Source: Aliagarivorans marinus DSM 23064
GTDB lineage: Bacteria > Pseudomonadota > Gammaproteobacteria > Enterobacterales > Celerinatantimonadaceae
Assembly: GCF_000429485.1 (NCBI RefSeq)
Contig: NZ_AUBY01000014.1
Span: 104,361-160,945 of the forward strand
DNA: 56,585 nucleotides
Direction: 5' to 3'
Part shown: piece by piece, positions 25,772-34,120 of the stretch
Position numbering within the stretch: the first letter of the stretch is position 1
Layout of the letters: every line of letters starts with the position of its first letter
Made by a program: the position numbers and the translations under genes
The notes under the pieces: generated by a model
Seen by the model: only the letters and a program-made list of their open reading frames with translations
Database searches by the model: none
What the model was told of the DNA's origin: nothing

Positions 25772-26671
25772 ATGAACTGGGATCTGGAACAAGTTCGCGC
25801 CTTTGTCGCTGCCGCCGACAAGGGCTCGTTCTCTGCCGCCGCCCGCCACCTTGGCAAGGCGCAATCACGGGTTAGTACCGCAGTGGCCAATCTTGAGCTC
25901 GATCTGGGGGTGGACTTGTTTGATCGCTCCCGGCGGTTACCGGTGCTAACCCATGCGGGGGCCGAGTTGCTGGAAGATGCGCGGCTGTTGCTTAATCAAA
26001 GTCAGCGATTGCAAGCCCGAGCTGGGGAGTTTTCTCAAGGCAGTGAAATTAGCCTGCAACTGGCCGTTGATGAGTCAATGATGATCACGCTGCAGCGGGA
26101 GTTTTTTCAAGACTTTGCTAGTCAGTTTCCACGCCTCAAACTTACGCTGATCAATGGCAGTCAGTCTGATATTACCCAATGGGTAAGCCGGCGGGAGGCT
26201 GATCTGGGCCTAACGTTTTACCCGAAGAGATTATATGCAAAAGACGAACAGGACAGTTTGCAGTACAGCTTATTATCACAGTTTCGCCAATGTCTGATTG
26301 TGGCGAAATCACATTCGCTTGCACGGGTAGAAAAAATAAACTTAGAGCACTTGCAAGCCTATCGGCAGTTGCTTATCTGTGATCAGCAGGGGAAATCGGG
26401 CGAACAGATTGTATCTAGTGACCATTGGTTTATCGATAGTTATTACTCGATCATTGAGTTGGTAGTAGCAGGCTTAGGCTGGGCTATCGTGCCAGAGCAT
26501 CTGGCCGAGTCTGAATGGTACCAGGCAGAAATGCAGCGCATTCCAGCAGATAGCCTTGGCACAAGTATGCTGACGGAAGTTGCTTTGGTAAAAAGGCGTG
26601 ATCGTGGCAAAGGGCCGGCGATAGATTGGTTTTATCAACACGCCGCTAAGCTGTTTAATCGCGACAACTAA
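25772..26671 (+). CDS. LysR-family transcriptional regulator
   Basis: 299 residues. The winged helix MNWDLEQVRAFVAAADKGSF, then SAAARHLGKAQSRVSTAVANLELDLGVDLFDR, is standard for the family, followed by an effector domain with YSLLSQFRQCLIV and VAGLGWAIVPEHLA. It is divergent from the MATE transporter gene and has a palindrome just before its start, so it probably controls both. The effector is unknown. Its stop codon runs into a bidirectional terminator shared with the AbgT gene. Confidence 0.87.
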   Translation: MNWDLEQVRAFVAAADKGSFSAAARHLGKAQSRVSTAVANLELDLGVDLFDRSRRLPVLTHAGAELLEDARLLLNQSQRLQARAGEFSQGSEISLQLAVDESMMITLQREFFQDFASQFPRLKLTLINGSQSDITQWVSRREADLGLTFYPKRLYAKDEQDSLQYSLLSQFRQCLIVAKSHSLARVEKINLEHLQAYRQLLICDQQGKSGEQIVSSDHWFIDSYYSIIELVVAGLGWAIVPEHLAESEWYQAEMQRIPADSLGTSMLTEVALVKRRDRGKGPAIDWFYQHAAKLFNRDN

Positions 26672-26696
26672 AAAAGGCCACAAATGTGGCCTTTTT
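26671..26696. terminator. Bidirectional intrinsic terminator
   Basis: aaaaaggccac (26671-26681) pairs with gtggccttttt (26686-26696) around an aaat loop. It starts on the last base of the LysR gene and also ends the convergent AbgT gene. Confidence 0.9.
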
Positions 26697-26713
26697 GCTG
26701 ACAGTGCTGCGGT

Positions 26714-28330
26714 TTACAGCGCTGGCGGGTATACGTAGCTGGCGCCCAGACCCAGAGGGAAGCCTAGTGCCCAGTAACCCAGTAGGAACAGGGTCCAGAA
26801 GATGGCTAGCGCAATCGAGTAAGGCAGCATGGTCGCAACCAGGGTACCGATACCGGCGTTCTTCGCGTACTTCTGACAGTACACCACTACCAGTGGGAAG
26901 TAAGGCATCAGCGGGGTGATGATGTTCGAGCTTGAATCACCTACACGGTAAGCCGCTTGTACCAAGTCTGGAGAGATGTTCATCTGCATCAGCATCGGTA
27001 CCAGTACTGGCGAAATCAGCGCCCATTTGGCAGAGGCTGAACCTACGAACAGGTTCACTAGAACAACCAGAATAATCATGCCCACAATGGTGGCTGGTGC
27101 TGGCATGCCAACCGCTTCCAGGAAGTTGGCACCTTTCATCGCCATCAATACGCCGATGTTTGACTGACCGAAGGCCCATACAAACAGCGAGCAGAAGAAC
27201 GCCATAACGATGTAGTGGCCCATGGTTTCCATGGTCTTAGACATCGCGGCAACGACGTCGTTGGAGTTCTTGAAGCTACCGTTCAGGTAACCAAACACAA
27301 CACCCGGAATGACGAAGAAGATGAAGATAAGCGGTACGATGATCTGCATCATCGGCGCAGCGAAGCTGGTCAGTGAGCGAACTTCTTCGAACACGATCTC
27401 GCCGCTTGGCAGTACCACTTCAACCAACTCGGCTGGTGCACGCAGTACTGACTCGTGTGGCCAAGCGATAGCAACCAAGGCACCGATCAGGGCAAGCATG
27501 ATGCAGCCAGCAACACGGAACGCGAAGCTTTCGCGGCTTGAGGTGGTTTGCAGATCGTTGTCGATCTCTAGGTCATCAGCCAGCGGTGCGTTCTTGCGCA
27601 GACGTGGCTCAACGATTTTGTCGGTGATGTACCAAATGGTGGCAACGATAGGCAGACAAGAGGCCGATGCGAAGAACCAGTTGTTCAGCGGGTTGATCTT
27701 CATGTCGGCGTTGTATAGCTGAGCTGAGCTCTCGGTGAAGCTCTGTAGCAGTGGGTCCAGACCTGAAGGAATGAAGTTGGCACAGAAACCGCCCGATACA
27801 CCAGCAAAGGCCGCGGTGATACCAGCGATTGGGTGACGACCTACTGCGTGGAAGATAACGCCTGCTAGTGGAATCACCACAACGTAACCGGCGTCAGTCG
27901 CAACACTCGAGATAACACCAATCAGTACCACTGCTGGGGTAATCATTTTCTTCGGAGTGAACTTCAGCATCGCTTTTAGCGCGGCGTTAATAAAGCCGGA
28001 GCGCTCAGCAACACCTACACCCAGTACCGCCACCAGTACCACACCTAGCGGTGCGAAGCCGGTGAAGATTTTAACCATATCGGTCATCAGCTTGACCAAC
28101 CAATCGGCGCTAAGCAGGTTGTTGATAACGATAGTTTCGCCACTGCGCGGGTCAATCTCAGCAAAGCTGAACTGAGCCATGATCATGGAGAAGATGCCGA
28201 CAACAAATAGCAGTCCCAAAAACAGCATGGCTGGATCTGGCAATTTGTTACCAACACGTTCAATCGTGTCTAGGAAGCGTGCGATCCCACCCTTAGGTTG
28301 GGCAGCGTCGCTGGCGGTGGTTGAAGTCAT
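26714..28330 (-). CDS. AbgT-family transporter
   Basis: 538 residues, near the usual 510-540. The opening (IARFLDTIERVGNKLPDPAM followed by LFLGLLFVVG), a domain with LLSADWLVKLMTDMVKIFTGFAPLGVVL, and the pair GLDPLLQSFTESSAQ and NLFVGSASAKWALISPVLVP are family signatures. Family members take up p-aminobenzoyl-glutamate (AbgT) or export sulfonamides and folate intermediates (MtrF, YdaH). No aminobenzoyl-glutamate hydrolase genes (abgA, abgB) lie nearby, so an efflux role is at least as likely. A 450-base gap lies upstream. Confidence 0.88.
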   Translation of the reverse strand: MTSTTASDAAQPKGGIARFLDTIERVGNKLPDPAMLFLGLLFVVGIFSMIMAQFSFAEIDPRSGETIVINNLLSADWLVKLMTDMVKIFTGFAPLGVVLVAVLGVGVAERSGFINAALKAMLKFTPKKMITPAVVLIGVISSVATDAGYVVVIPLAGVIFHAVGRHPIAGITAAFAGVSGGFCANFIPSGLDPLLQSFTESSAQLYNADMKINPLNNWFFASASCLPIVATIWYITDKIVEPRLRKNAPLADDLEIDNDLQTTSSRESFAFRVAGCIMLALIGALVAIAWPHESVLRAPAELVEVVLPSGEIVFEEVRSLTSFAAPMMQIIVPLIFIFFVIPGVVFGYLNGSFKNSNDVVAAMSKTMETMGHYIVMAFFCSLFVWAFGQSNIGVLMAMKGANFLEAVGMPAPATIVGMIILVVLVNLFVGSASAKWALISPVLVPMLMQMNISPDLVQAAYRVGDSSSNIITPLMPYFPLVVVYCQKYAKNAGIGTLVATMLPYSIALAIFWTLFLLGYWALGFPLGLGASYVYPPAL

Positions 28331-28780
28331 AGGTACCTCTGGTTATCCCTAAGTTGTTGCATTTATTTGGTATTTAACCGCCATCCCTAGCTTTATCTTT
28401 GTCTTTTCTCTGCTTCCTTGAGAGTAGACAGTCCAAAAGTTTTACTAAACCGCGCAAAGGCAGTGAATAAATCTGGCGTCATTTTGCCACAAACCCTGCT
28501 TTAGTATCAGCGCGGGCTGACTGGCAAATAAACAAATGTAATCTATCTGTCGTTTTTAATACGTCGAATTCGTGAGTTGCCGCGCAAACTAACAGTCGAT
28601 GTTTATTGGGTTGATCGTGCATAATACGTGGGATCACTGCGGTCTATTACTCGCATTTATCCGCGCAAGGCAAGAGTTTTTCGCATTAATATTTTTCATG
28701 TTATCTGATAACATTTTTTTATTTCTACAGCTTAAACTGCGACCTGGCCTGCTACTGAAAAGGTTAACAACTGAGTTTCT
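28331..28780. other. 450-base intergenic region with an AT-rich hairpin
   Basis: No convincing gene or riboswitch is seen between the divergent AbgT and acyltransferase genes. A perfect 8-bp inverted repeat (atgttatc / gataacat, 28698-28714) is followed at once by seven T residues. It could be a terminator of a short upstream transcript, an attenuator for the acyltransferase gene, or an operator. Promoters for both genes should lie here, but I could not assign boxes with confidence. Confidence 0.4.
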
Positions 28781-29818
28781 ATGCCCCAAAGCCCACACCA
28801 TAATCATCGCCTCGACTGGGCGCGCGCAATTGCGTTGCTGGCCGTAGTCATCATTCACACCAAGCCCTTTATGAGTAGCTTGCTGATTAACCAGCAGCCG
28901 TGGATCGGCATGCTGATGAATCAGCTGGCGCGCTTTGCGGTACCGCTGTTTTTTGTGATCGCCGGTTATCTGATTCAACCAAGGTTAGTACAAAGTACCG
29001 CAATCACCTTGCGCAGCTATAGCCGACCCTTGCTCAGGATGTGGGGGCTGTGGACGCTGCTTTATCTGTTATTGCCGTTTAACCTAAAAACGCTTGGTAG
29101 CGAGGGCTACTTGGTCGAACGAAGCAACTACTGGCGACACTTGGCCAGCGCGCCGCTAGACAGTTTGCTGGAGGGCGGTATGGTGCACCTTTGGTACATC
29201 CCGGGGCTGCTGTGCGCGCTTGGCTTAACCGTGTTGCTGGTTAACCGAGGATGGCTGCGGTGGCTATTGCCTATGTCCTTGGCGCTGTATCTACTCGGCT
29301 TACTGGCCGGCAGCTATCAATCACTCAGCGGTATCGATCTGGGTATCACCACGCGCAATGGCCCGTTCTTTTCTTGGTTGGTGTTCGCGCTCGGCTTTGA
29401 GGCGCGTCGCCGTCACTGGCAACTGTCACCCTATACGGCAATGGCGATGATGCTGATTGGCATGAACATCCATATCTTTGAGGGGCTGGCGCTCAGCCAC
29501 TTCGAGGTGGATTTTATCAGTCATGACTTCTTGTTCGGTACCCCGCTGTGGGGCATGGGGCTGTTTATGCTGCTGATCGGCCTGCCGGATACCGATAAGC
29601 GCCTGCCATTTAAACTAAGCAGTGAAGATGTGCTGGGCATCTACCTGTGTCATATGCTGGTGCTTATCTATCTGTTTAATCTGGCCGGCATGCTCCAGTT
29701 TTCTCCGCTGCTGCGAGATGTGCTGATCACGCCATTGACCTGCGTAATTTCGTGGCTGTGGGTGCGTGGAATCAAGCTGACGCCTCTGCAACTATTGGTT
29801 ACCCGCCAAACTGCGTAG
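28781..29818 (+). CDS. Acyltransferase-3 family membrane protein
   Basis: 345 residues with about ten hydrophobic helices. The N-terminal RLDWARAIALLAVVIIHTKP contains the R-x10-H pattern of acyltransferase-3 (PF01757) proteins, and MVHLWYIPGLLCAL carries a second conserved motif. The family moves acetyl or succinyl groups onto exported sugars, such as O-antigen, exopolysaccharide or peptidoglycan. Here it lacks the C-terminal SGNH domain of OafA-like enzymes. No polysaccharide genes adjoin it, so the acceptor is unknown. The ribosome site is weak. Confidence 0.82.
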   Translation: MPQSPHHNHRLDWARAIALLAVVIIHTKPFMSSLLINQQPWIGMLMNQLARFAVPLFFVIAGYLIQPRLVQSTAITLRSYSRPLLRMWGLWTLLYLLLPFNLKTLGSEGYLVERSNYWRHLASAPLDSLLEGGMVHLWYIPGLLCALGLTVLLVNRGWLRWLLPMSLALYLLGLLAGSYQSLSGIDLGITTRNGPFFSWLVFALGFEARRRHWQLSPYTAMAMMLIGMNIHIFEGLALSHFEVDFISHDFLFGTPLWGMGLFMLLIGLPDTDKRLPFKLSSEDVLGIYLCHMLVLIYLFNLAGMLQFSPLLRDVLITPLTCVISWLWVRGIKLTPLQLLVTRQTA

Positions 29819-29856
29819 GTTATTAAAATTTAACAAAATTAAAGCGATAGCTCTGG

Positions 29857-29874
29857 TTGTCATAAAAATGTAAA
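29857..29874 (+). promoter_or_regulatory. Candidate Pho box
   Basis: ttgtcat-aaaa-atgtaaa resembles the PhoB site (two ctgtcat-like heptamers 11 bases apart with an A/T spacer): 6 of 7 matches in the first half and 4 of 7 in the second. It lies 58 bases before the start of the choice-of-anchor-I lipoprotein gene. The match is moderate. Confidence 0.45.
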
Positions 29875-29931
29875 TAGCACTATCTAGTCTAGGCGAGTCA
29901 ACTCAACGCTAAACACACAAGGATGTGAATC

Positions 29932-31806
29932 ATGATGGCTCGCTCTGCCCGCCTGGCCCTGCTTGGCGCCTTTAATCTCTCTGTGGTTGCTTGTGCAACC
30001 CATACCGCCAGCGAATCGGCTGGGCCCACCGGGATCGAAGCCCAGCTTGCTGAGCTGGGGATCCAATGCGCCAGCGTCGAGCGCGCGGCCACCGCAGAGT
30101 TTAGCTCGCTTAAGCTTGAGCTGGTGGGACGCCACATATCGAGCAATGACTTTGATACCTCATCTGCGGAAATCGTCAGCTACGATGGCTGCAGCGATCA
30201 GCTGTACGTGGTGAATGCCGAAGATAAAAGTGTGGATGTACTGAGCTTCGACGCACAAGGTGCCCCTGACTTCAGTGCGCGTCTGGACTTAGAGAAAGCC
30301 GCTGAGATGGCCGGCGTGAAGATCGGAGCTGCCAACAGTGTGGTGGCGAAAAACGGCTTGGTAGCGGTGGCCATTGAAAACAAGGTGAAGCAACTGGACG
30401 GGATTATCGCCCTGTATCGCTCGGATGATCTGAGCTTGTTGGCAACCTTCCCGGCTGGGGCGCTGCCCGACATGGTAACCATGAGCGAGGATAGCCGTTA
30501 CCTAGTGGTGGCCAACGAGGGTGAGCCAAGCGACGACTATCTGGTTGACCCAGAAGGCAGCGTGACCTTGATTGATCTGGCCAGCGGTATCACCTCAGAC
30601 AGTGCCAGCGTCACCCAGATTAACTTCCATGATTTTAACGATGACGGTGAACGTGCCGGTGAGCTAAATGGCGCGCGTACGCCGCGCCCCCATGGCGCCA
30701 GCGTTGCTCAAGACCTGGAGCCTGAGTACGTCGCCCTAACAGACGATGGCAAGAAAGCCGTGATCAGCTTGCAGGAAAACAACGCAATCGCGGTGGTCGA
30801 TATTGCCAGCGCCTCGGTCGATGGCATCTTCGGTCTGGGCACCAAGAGCTGGGCGCCAGTGGCTGACGGCGGCCAAGGCTATCAGCTCGACGTGACCAAC
30901 AAAGATGGCAAGTTCCATCGCGCGAGCTACCCGCAGCTTGTCGGCTACTACATGCCCGATGCTATCGCCAGCTTTAGCGTTGACGGTGAACGCTATGTGG
31001 TGACCGCGAACGAGGGTGATGGCCGTGAATACGTGTTCGAAACCACCCAAATGCACTGCGAGCAGGCTGGGTTCAAATGGGATGGCGATGAGTACCAGAG
31101 CGGCGGTGAAGACGAAGACGCTCAAGCCTACCGTGAAGCGCTCGATGATTGTATCTCGTATACCGATGAGACCCGTGCCTACAAACTTAAGGTAGACCCT
31201 GCCCATCCGTTGATGGATGAGAGCCGCTATGGCAAAAAAGGCATCATTGGCAGCAAGAAAGCCATCGGTCGCATCAAGGTGGTTGCCGATGACAAGACCA
31301 TTGCCGCCGACCAAGACGTGATCACCTTTGGCGCGCGCTCGTTCAGTATCTTCCGCCTTGATGGTGAGCAGGTGTTTGACAGCGGCGACCAGCTATCGAC
31401 CATGGCCAATACCGAGCAGCACTGGAATGCCAGCAATGACAGCCAGGTGAGCGATGATCGCAGCGACGACAAGGGGATTGAGCCAGAAGCGGTGACTATC
31501 GCGATGATTGCCGAGAAGCCCATCGCCTTTATTGGCTTGGAGCGTCAAGGCGGTGTGGCGGTGTACGACCTGAGTGACCCAAGCATTCCGCGCTACCTGG
31601 ACTTCCACAACAACCGTAACTTTGCTGAGCCGGTGTGCAGCGAAGTGGATGACGACGGAGAGTGTGATAACGACCAGTACAACCCTGCAGCGGGCGACCT
31701 TGGCCCTGAGTCGATTGCCTACTTTAGCCGTCTTGGTCAGCACTTTATTGCGGTAGGCAATGAAGTCTCTGGCACCACCTCGGTGTACCGCTTGAACCTT
31801 CAATAA
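29932..31806 (+). CDS. Choice-of-anchor-I lipoprotein (phosphatase/esterase-like propeller)
   Basis: 624 residues. The signal peptide ends in a lipobox (VVAC, Cys22), so the protein is a lipoprotein. The body resembles the family annotated as choice-of-anchor I or alkaline-phosphatase-like: YDGCSDQLYVVNAEDKSVDVLSF, then VVANEGEPSDDYLVDPEGSV, EPEYVALTDDGKKAVISLQEN and PESIAYFSRLGQHFIAVGNE. These are beta-propeller repeats of the YVTN type. Acidic stretches and four or more cysteines in the second half suggest metal and disulfide stabilisation. A moderate Pho box upstream hints at phosphate control. The enzyme activity is not proven for the family. Confidence 0.78.
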   Translation: MMARSARLALLGAFNLSVVACATHTASESAGPTGIEAQLAELGIQCASVERAATAEFSSLKLELVGRHISSNDFDTSSAEIVSYDGCSDQLYVVNAEDKSVDVLSFDAQGAPDFSARLDLEKAAEMAGVKIGAANSVVAKNGLVAVAIENKVKQLDGIIALYRSDDLSLLATFPAGALPDMVTMSEDSRYLVVANEGEPSDDYLVDPEGSVTLIDLASGITSDSASVTQINFHDFNDDGERAGELNGARTPRPHGASVAQDLEPEYVALTDDGKKAVISLQENNAIAVVDIASASVDGIFGLGTKSWAPVADGGQGYQLDVTNKDGKFHRASYPQLVGYYMPDAIASFSVDGERYVVTANEGDGREYVFETTQMHCEQAGFKWDGDEYQSGGEDEDAQAYREALDDCISYTDETRAYKLKVDPAHPLMDESRYGKKGIIGSKKAIGRIKVVADDKTIAADQDVITFGARSFSIFRLDGEQVFDSGDQLSTMANTEQHWNASNDSQVSDDRSDDKGIEPEAVTIAMIAEKPIAFIGLERQGGVAVYDLSDPSIPRYLDFHNNRNFAEPVCSEVDDDGECDNDQYNPAAGDLGPESIAYFSRLGQHFIAVGNEVSGTTSVYRLNLQ

Positions 31807-31816
31807 GCCACTATTT

Positions 31817-31840
31817 CCTGGGTAGCGTTAGCTACCCAGG
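31817..31840. other. Perfect 10-bp stem-loop after the lipoprotein gene
   Basis: cctgggtagc and gctacccagg pair around a gtta loop, 11 bases past the stop at 31806. There is no U-run after it, so it may be an mRNA 3' end or an incomplete terminator. Confidence 0.5.
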
Positions 31841-31890
31841 ACTCAATGAGATCTATATCCCACTTTTTTGCAACGATTGGCAGAATCCCC

Positions 31891-31995
31891 ATGAAACAGT
31901 TTCATGAAGTTGCTAAAAACCTGACTATTGTCTGAGGTCAGACATTTTCTCATCCCGCTCTGTGTAAGGCTGCGGTACATTTGAAACTGTTTTCA
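31891..31995. promoter_or_regulatory. Candidate LacI-family operators
   Basis: The 333-base gap 31807-32139 holds no gene. At 31891-31905 lies a perfect palindrome, atgaaac-a-gtttcat. At 31982-31995 lies a near match, tgaaac-tg-ttttca. TGAAAC/GTTTCA half-sites are common in LacI-family operators. The spacing of 91 bases would allow looping. Autoregulation of the LacI gene at 32140 is inference. Confidence 0.5.
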
Positions 31996-32139
31996 CGTGT
32001 GTTGGGCCTACAGCTTACCTTGCCCGGATAGGGTTTCACCAAACAGTGATGCAAACCGAAGCAATAGCTCACTAAATGAGCGGTAACAAACTGAAAGCAT
32101 GCCCGCACAGTATAATTCTAATAGAACGCTATCAAACCT

Positions 32140-33168
32140 ATGACGACTGTGACTGATAAGAAAAAGCTACGTCCTACTATTTACGATGTAGCCAAGTTGG
32201 CCGAGGTATCGGCCAGTACCGTTTCACGGTTTTTGAACCGCACCACCTTTATCTCTGAGGCGAAACGGGTCCGTATCGAGAAGGCGATTGCCGAGCTGTC
32301 CTACAAGCCGCAATACAGCAATAGTGATGGCAGAGGTGGCCGCAGCATGACGGTCGGCCTGTTAGTGCAAGACGCCGACAGCCCCTACTCCAACGAGGTG
32401 GTGTTAGGTATCGAGCGTGAGCTAAATGCCAAGGGCTATTCGGCACTGATTATCTCAGGTCATTGGGACAACAAAACCGAATACCACTCCATGGGGATCC
32501 TCAGCAAGCATGGCGTTGATGGGATCATCGTGGTCAATGGCAGCCTCAACCCCAACCAGTTCCGCGAGTTCTCAGGGCCGATTCCGGTGGTGAGCCTGGG
32601 CCAACTGGTACAAGGTGAACAGCTGCATGCCATTAAGCTGGAGAACAGCGTCGGCGCCTATATGGCCACCAACCACTTGATCCAGCAAGGGCACCGTCAG
32701 ATTATCCACATGATGGGCATGGTGGCCCACCACGACGCGCAGCAGCGCCTGGAAGGTTACAAGAAAGCCCTGCGCGATGCCGGTATTCCCTATCGGGATG
32801 AGTTTGTTATCTATGGCGAGTTCAACTCGGCGGCATCAGAAAAAGCGATGCTGCAGTTTTTAGATAAGAAGCTACGCTTCTCTGCGGTGTTTGCCGCCAA
32901 TGATCAAAGTGCCTACGGTGTGGTTCAAGCTCTGCACAGACGCAAGCTTAAGGTACCAGAGAACATCTCGGTGATTGGCTTCGATGACTTGGATGTATCC
33001 CGCTATTTCGTACCGCCACTCACCACTATTCGTCAGCCGCTACTGCAAACGGGCGCTGCCGTTGCACAAGCGATGCTATCGATGTTGAGCGGTGGTGAAT
33101 TTGATTATCGGATCCCGCCGATCGAGTTGATCGTGCGCGAATCGACCCGGGTGATTCAGCCCAGTTAA
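32140..33168 (+). CDS. LacI-family transcriptional regulator
   Basis: 342 residues. The N-terminal helix-turn-helix and hinge (TIYDVAKLAEVSASTVSRFL, then NRTTFISEAKRVRIEKAIAELSYKP) are typical. The sugar-binding-like core has VGLLVQDADSPYSNEVVLGIE, SAVFAANDQSAYGVVQAL and ISVIGFDDLDVSRYFVPPLTTIRQP. Family members respond to sugars or nucleosides. No carbohydrate operon is adjacent, so the target genes lie elsewhere or the protein is mainly self-regulated. Two candidate operators lie upstream. An intrinsic terminator follows. Confidence 0.88.
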   Translation: MTTVTDKKKLRPTIYDVAKLAEVSASTVSRFLNRTTFISEAKRVRIEKAIAELSYKPQYSNSDGRGGRSMTVGLLVQDADSPYSNEVVLGIERELNAKGYSALIISGHWDNKTEYHSMGILSKHGVDGIIVVNGSLNPNQFREFSGPIPVVSLGQLVQGEQLHAIKLENSVGAYMATNHLIQQGHRQIIHMMGMVAHHDAQQRLEGYKKALRDAGIPYRDEFVIYGEFNSAASEKAMLQFLDKKLRFSAVFAANDQSAYGVVQALHRRKLKVPENISVIGFDDLDVSRYFVPPLTTIRQPLLQTGAAVAQAMLSMLSGGEFDYRIPPIELIVRESTRVIQPS

Positions 33169-33186
33169 GCTATACCCAAAAAAACC

Positions 33187-33210
33187 AAGGGGCGTTATCT
33201 GCCCCTTTTT
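33187..33210. terminator. Intrinsic terminator after the LacI gene
   Basis: aaggggc (33187-33193) pairs with gcccctt (33201-33207) around a 7-base loop, with a following T-run. It also lies between convergent genes, and the A-rich left flank could serve the TetR gene. Confidence 0.75.
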
Positions 33211-33229
33211 ACTTTCTGCCATATCGCGC

Positions 33230-33925
33230 TCAGTCGTAAGGACAGGGGCAATCAACGGCGAGATCTTCCAGATCATTAATCTTGGGAATGTGTTGCTCAC
33301 TCAAGCCAAACTTCAAAGCAAGTACCGACGCAAATATCTGCCAGTGGCGCAACTGAGCTTGATCGCCCGTCTTACCAACGCTGTCTTCTAACAGTGGGGT
33401 TAAGCTTGTGGCGGCGTGGGCCCAGCTAATCATCATCCACTTGAGTTCTTTCAGCTGAAACTCTGTCAACAATCCCAGTTTCTGGGTATCGATAAACAAT
33501 GACTCCATCTGCTCATGGATCCGCTGATCGTCGTTAAACAGGTGATCGAGCATCTCTCCTTCTTGGCTAACCGCATCCTTAAGTAGTTGCAGCGGGCGTG
33601 GATCTGACAACAAACCTGCCACCATCCGAATCAGCAACTGATACAAGCGCTCTGGAGCGGGAAGTTGCGCATCGATATCATCGAGGATGTGGTAGATATA
33701 GTCGCGAAAATGCTCATGCATGTTGTCACTCACCTGTTTCCAGATGTTGAGTTTGCTGCCAAAGTGGTGGCGCAACAGGCTATGGGAAACGCCCGCACGT
33801 TCACCAATGGCGCGCAATGAGACTGCGCTATAGCCCTGCTCACTAAACAGGTTGAGGGCCTCCCGCAGGATAGTTCCTCGGGTTTGCTCCGCATTGGCGG
33901 CGCTCTGTCGACCGACCTTTTTCAC
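33230..33925 (-). CDS. TetR-family repressor of the RND operon
   Basis: 231 residues from GTG 33925, chosen because aggggaag lies upstream; a TTG nine codons earlier is possible. The helix-turn-helix is clear: TRGTILREALNLFSEQGYSA, then VSLRAIGERAGVSHSLLRHHFGSK. The rest is a helical ligand-binding domain. The gene is divergent from a three-gene RND efflux operon, and two matching palindromes lie between them, the usual layout for a local repressor released by a pump substrate. The C-terminus ends in an unusual VDCPCPYD. Ligand unknown. Confidence 0.85.
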   Translation of the reverse strand: MKKVGRQSAANAEQTRGTILREALNLFSEQGYSAVSLRAIGERAGVSHSLLRHHFGSKLNIWKQVSDNMHEHFRDYIYHILDDIDAQLPAPERLYQLLIRMVAGLLSDPRPLQLLKDAVSQEGEMLDHLFNDDQRIHEQMESLFIDTQKLGLLTEFQLKELKWMMISWAHAATSLTPLLEDSVGKTGDQAQLRHWQIFASVLALKFGLSEQHIPKINDLEDLAVDCPCPYD

Positions 33926-33992
33926 CTTCTTCCCCTCACACCATGACGCCAAATTGTGGCGACAAACTATAATTTGATGATGTCAACAAAAC

Positions 33993-34063
33993 ATACTGTA
34001 CAATTGGAAAGTATATCTTGATGGTACCACGGTCATCAAATATACTGCACGCCTGTATAGTAT
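33993..34063. promoter_or_regulatory. Two matching 22-bp palindromes, likely TetR operators
   Basis: Both sites have the form ATACT-N12-AGTAT: 33993-34014 and 34042-34063. They agree with each other at 16 of 22 positions, including inner bases ATACTG, AC and G. Their starts are 49 bases apart, in the intergenic region between the TetR gene and the RND operon. Confidence 0.72.
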
Positions 34064-34120
34064 ACGCTTGAACAACCCGGCTGGCTAACTCAGCCCCCCA
34101 TGACGGAGCGGTATTGCCCC

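Noticed and set aside
28599-28847. Open frame of 82 codons before the acyltransferase gene
   Set aside because: It overlaps the acyltransferase start in another frame, has no ribosome site and no family resemblance.
30736-31314. Long open frame on the minus strand (192 codons)
   Set aside because: It lies entirely inside the choice-of-anchor-I gene, which has clear family motifs on the plus strand; the open frame is a codon-bias shadow.
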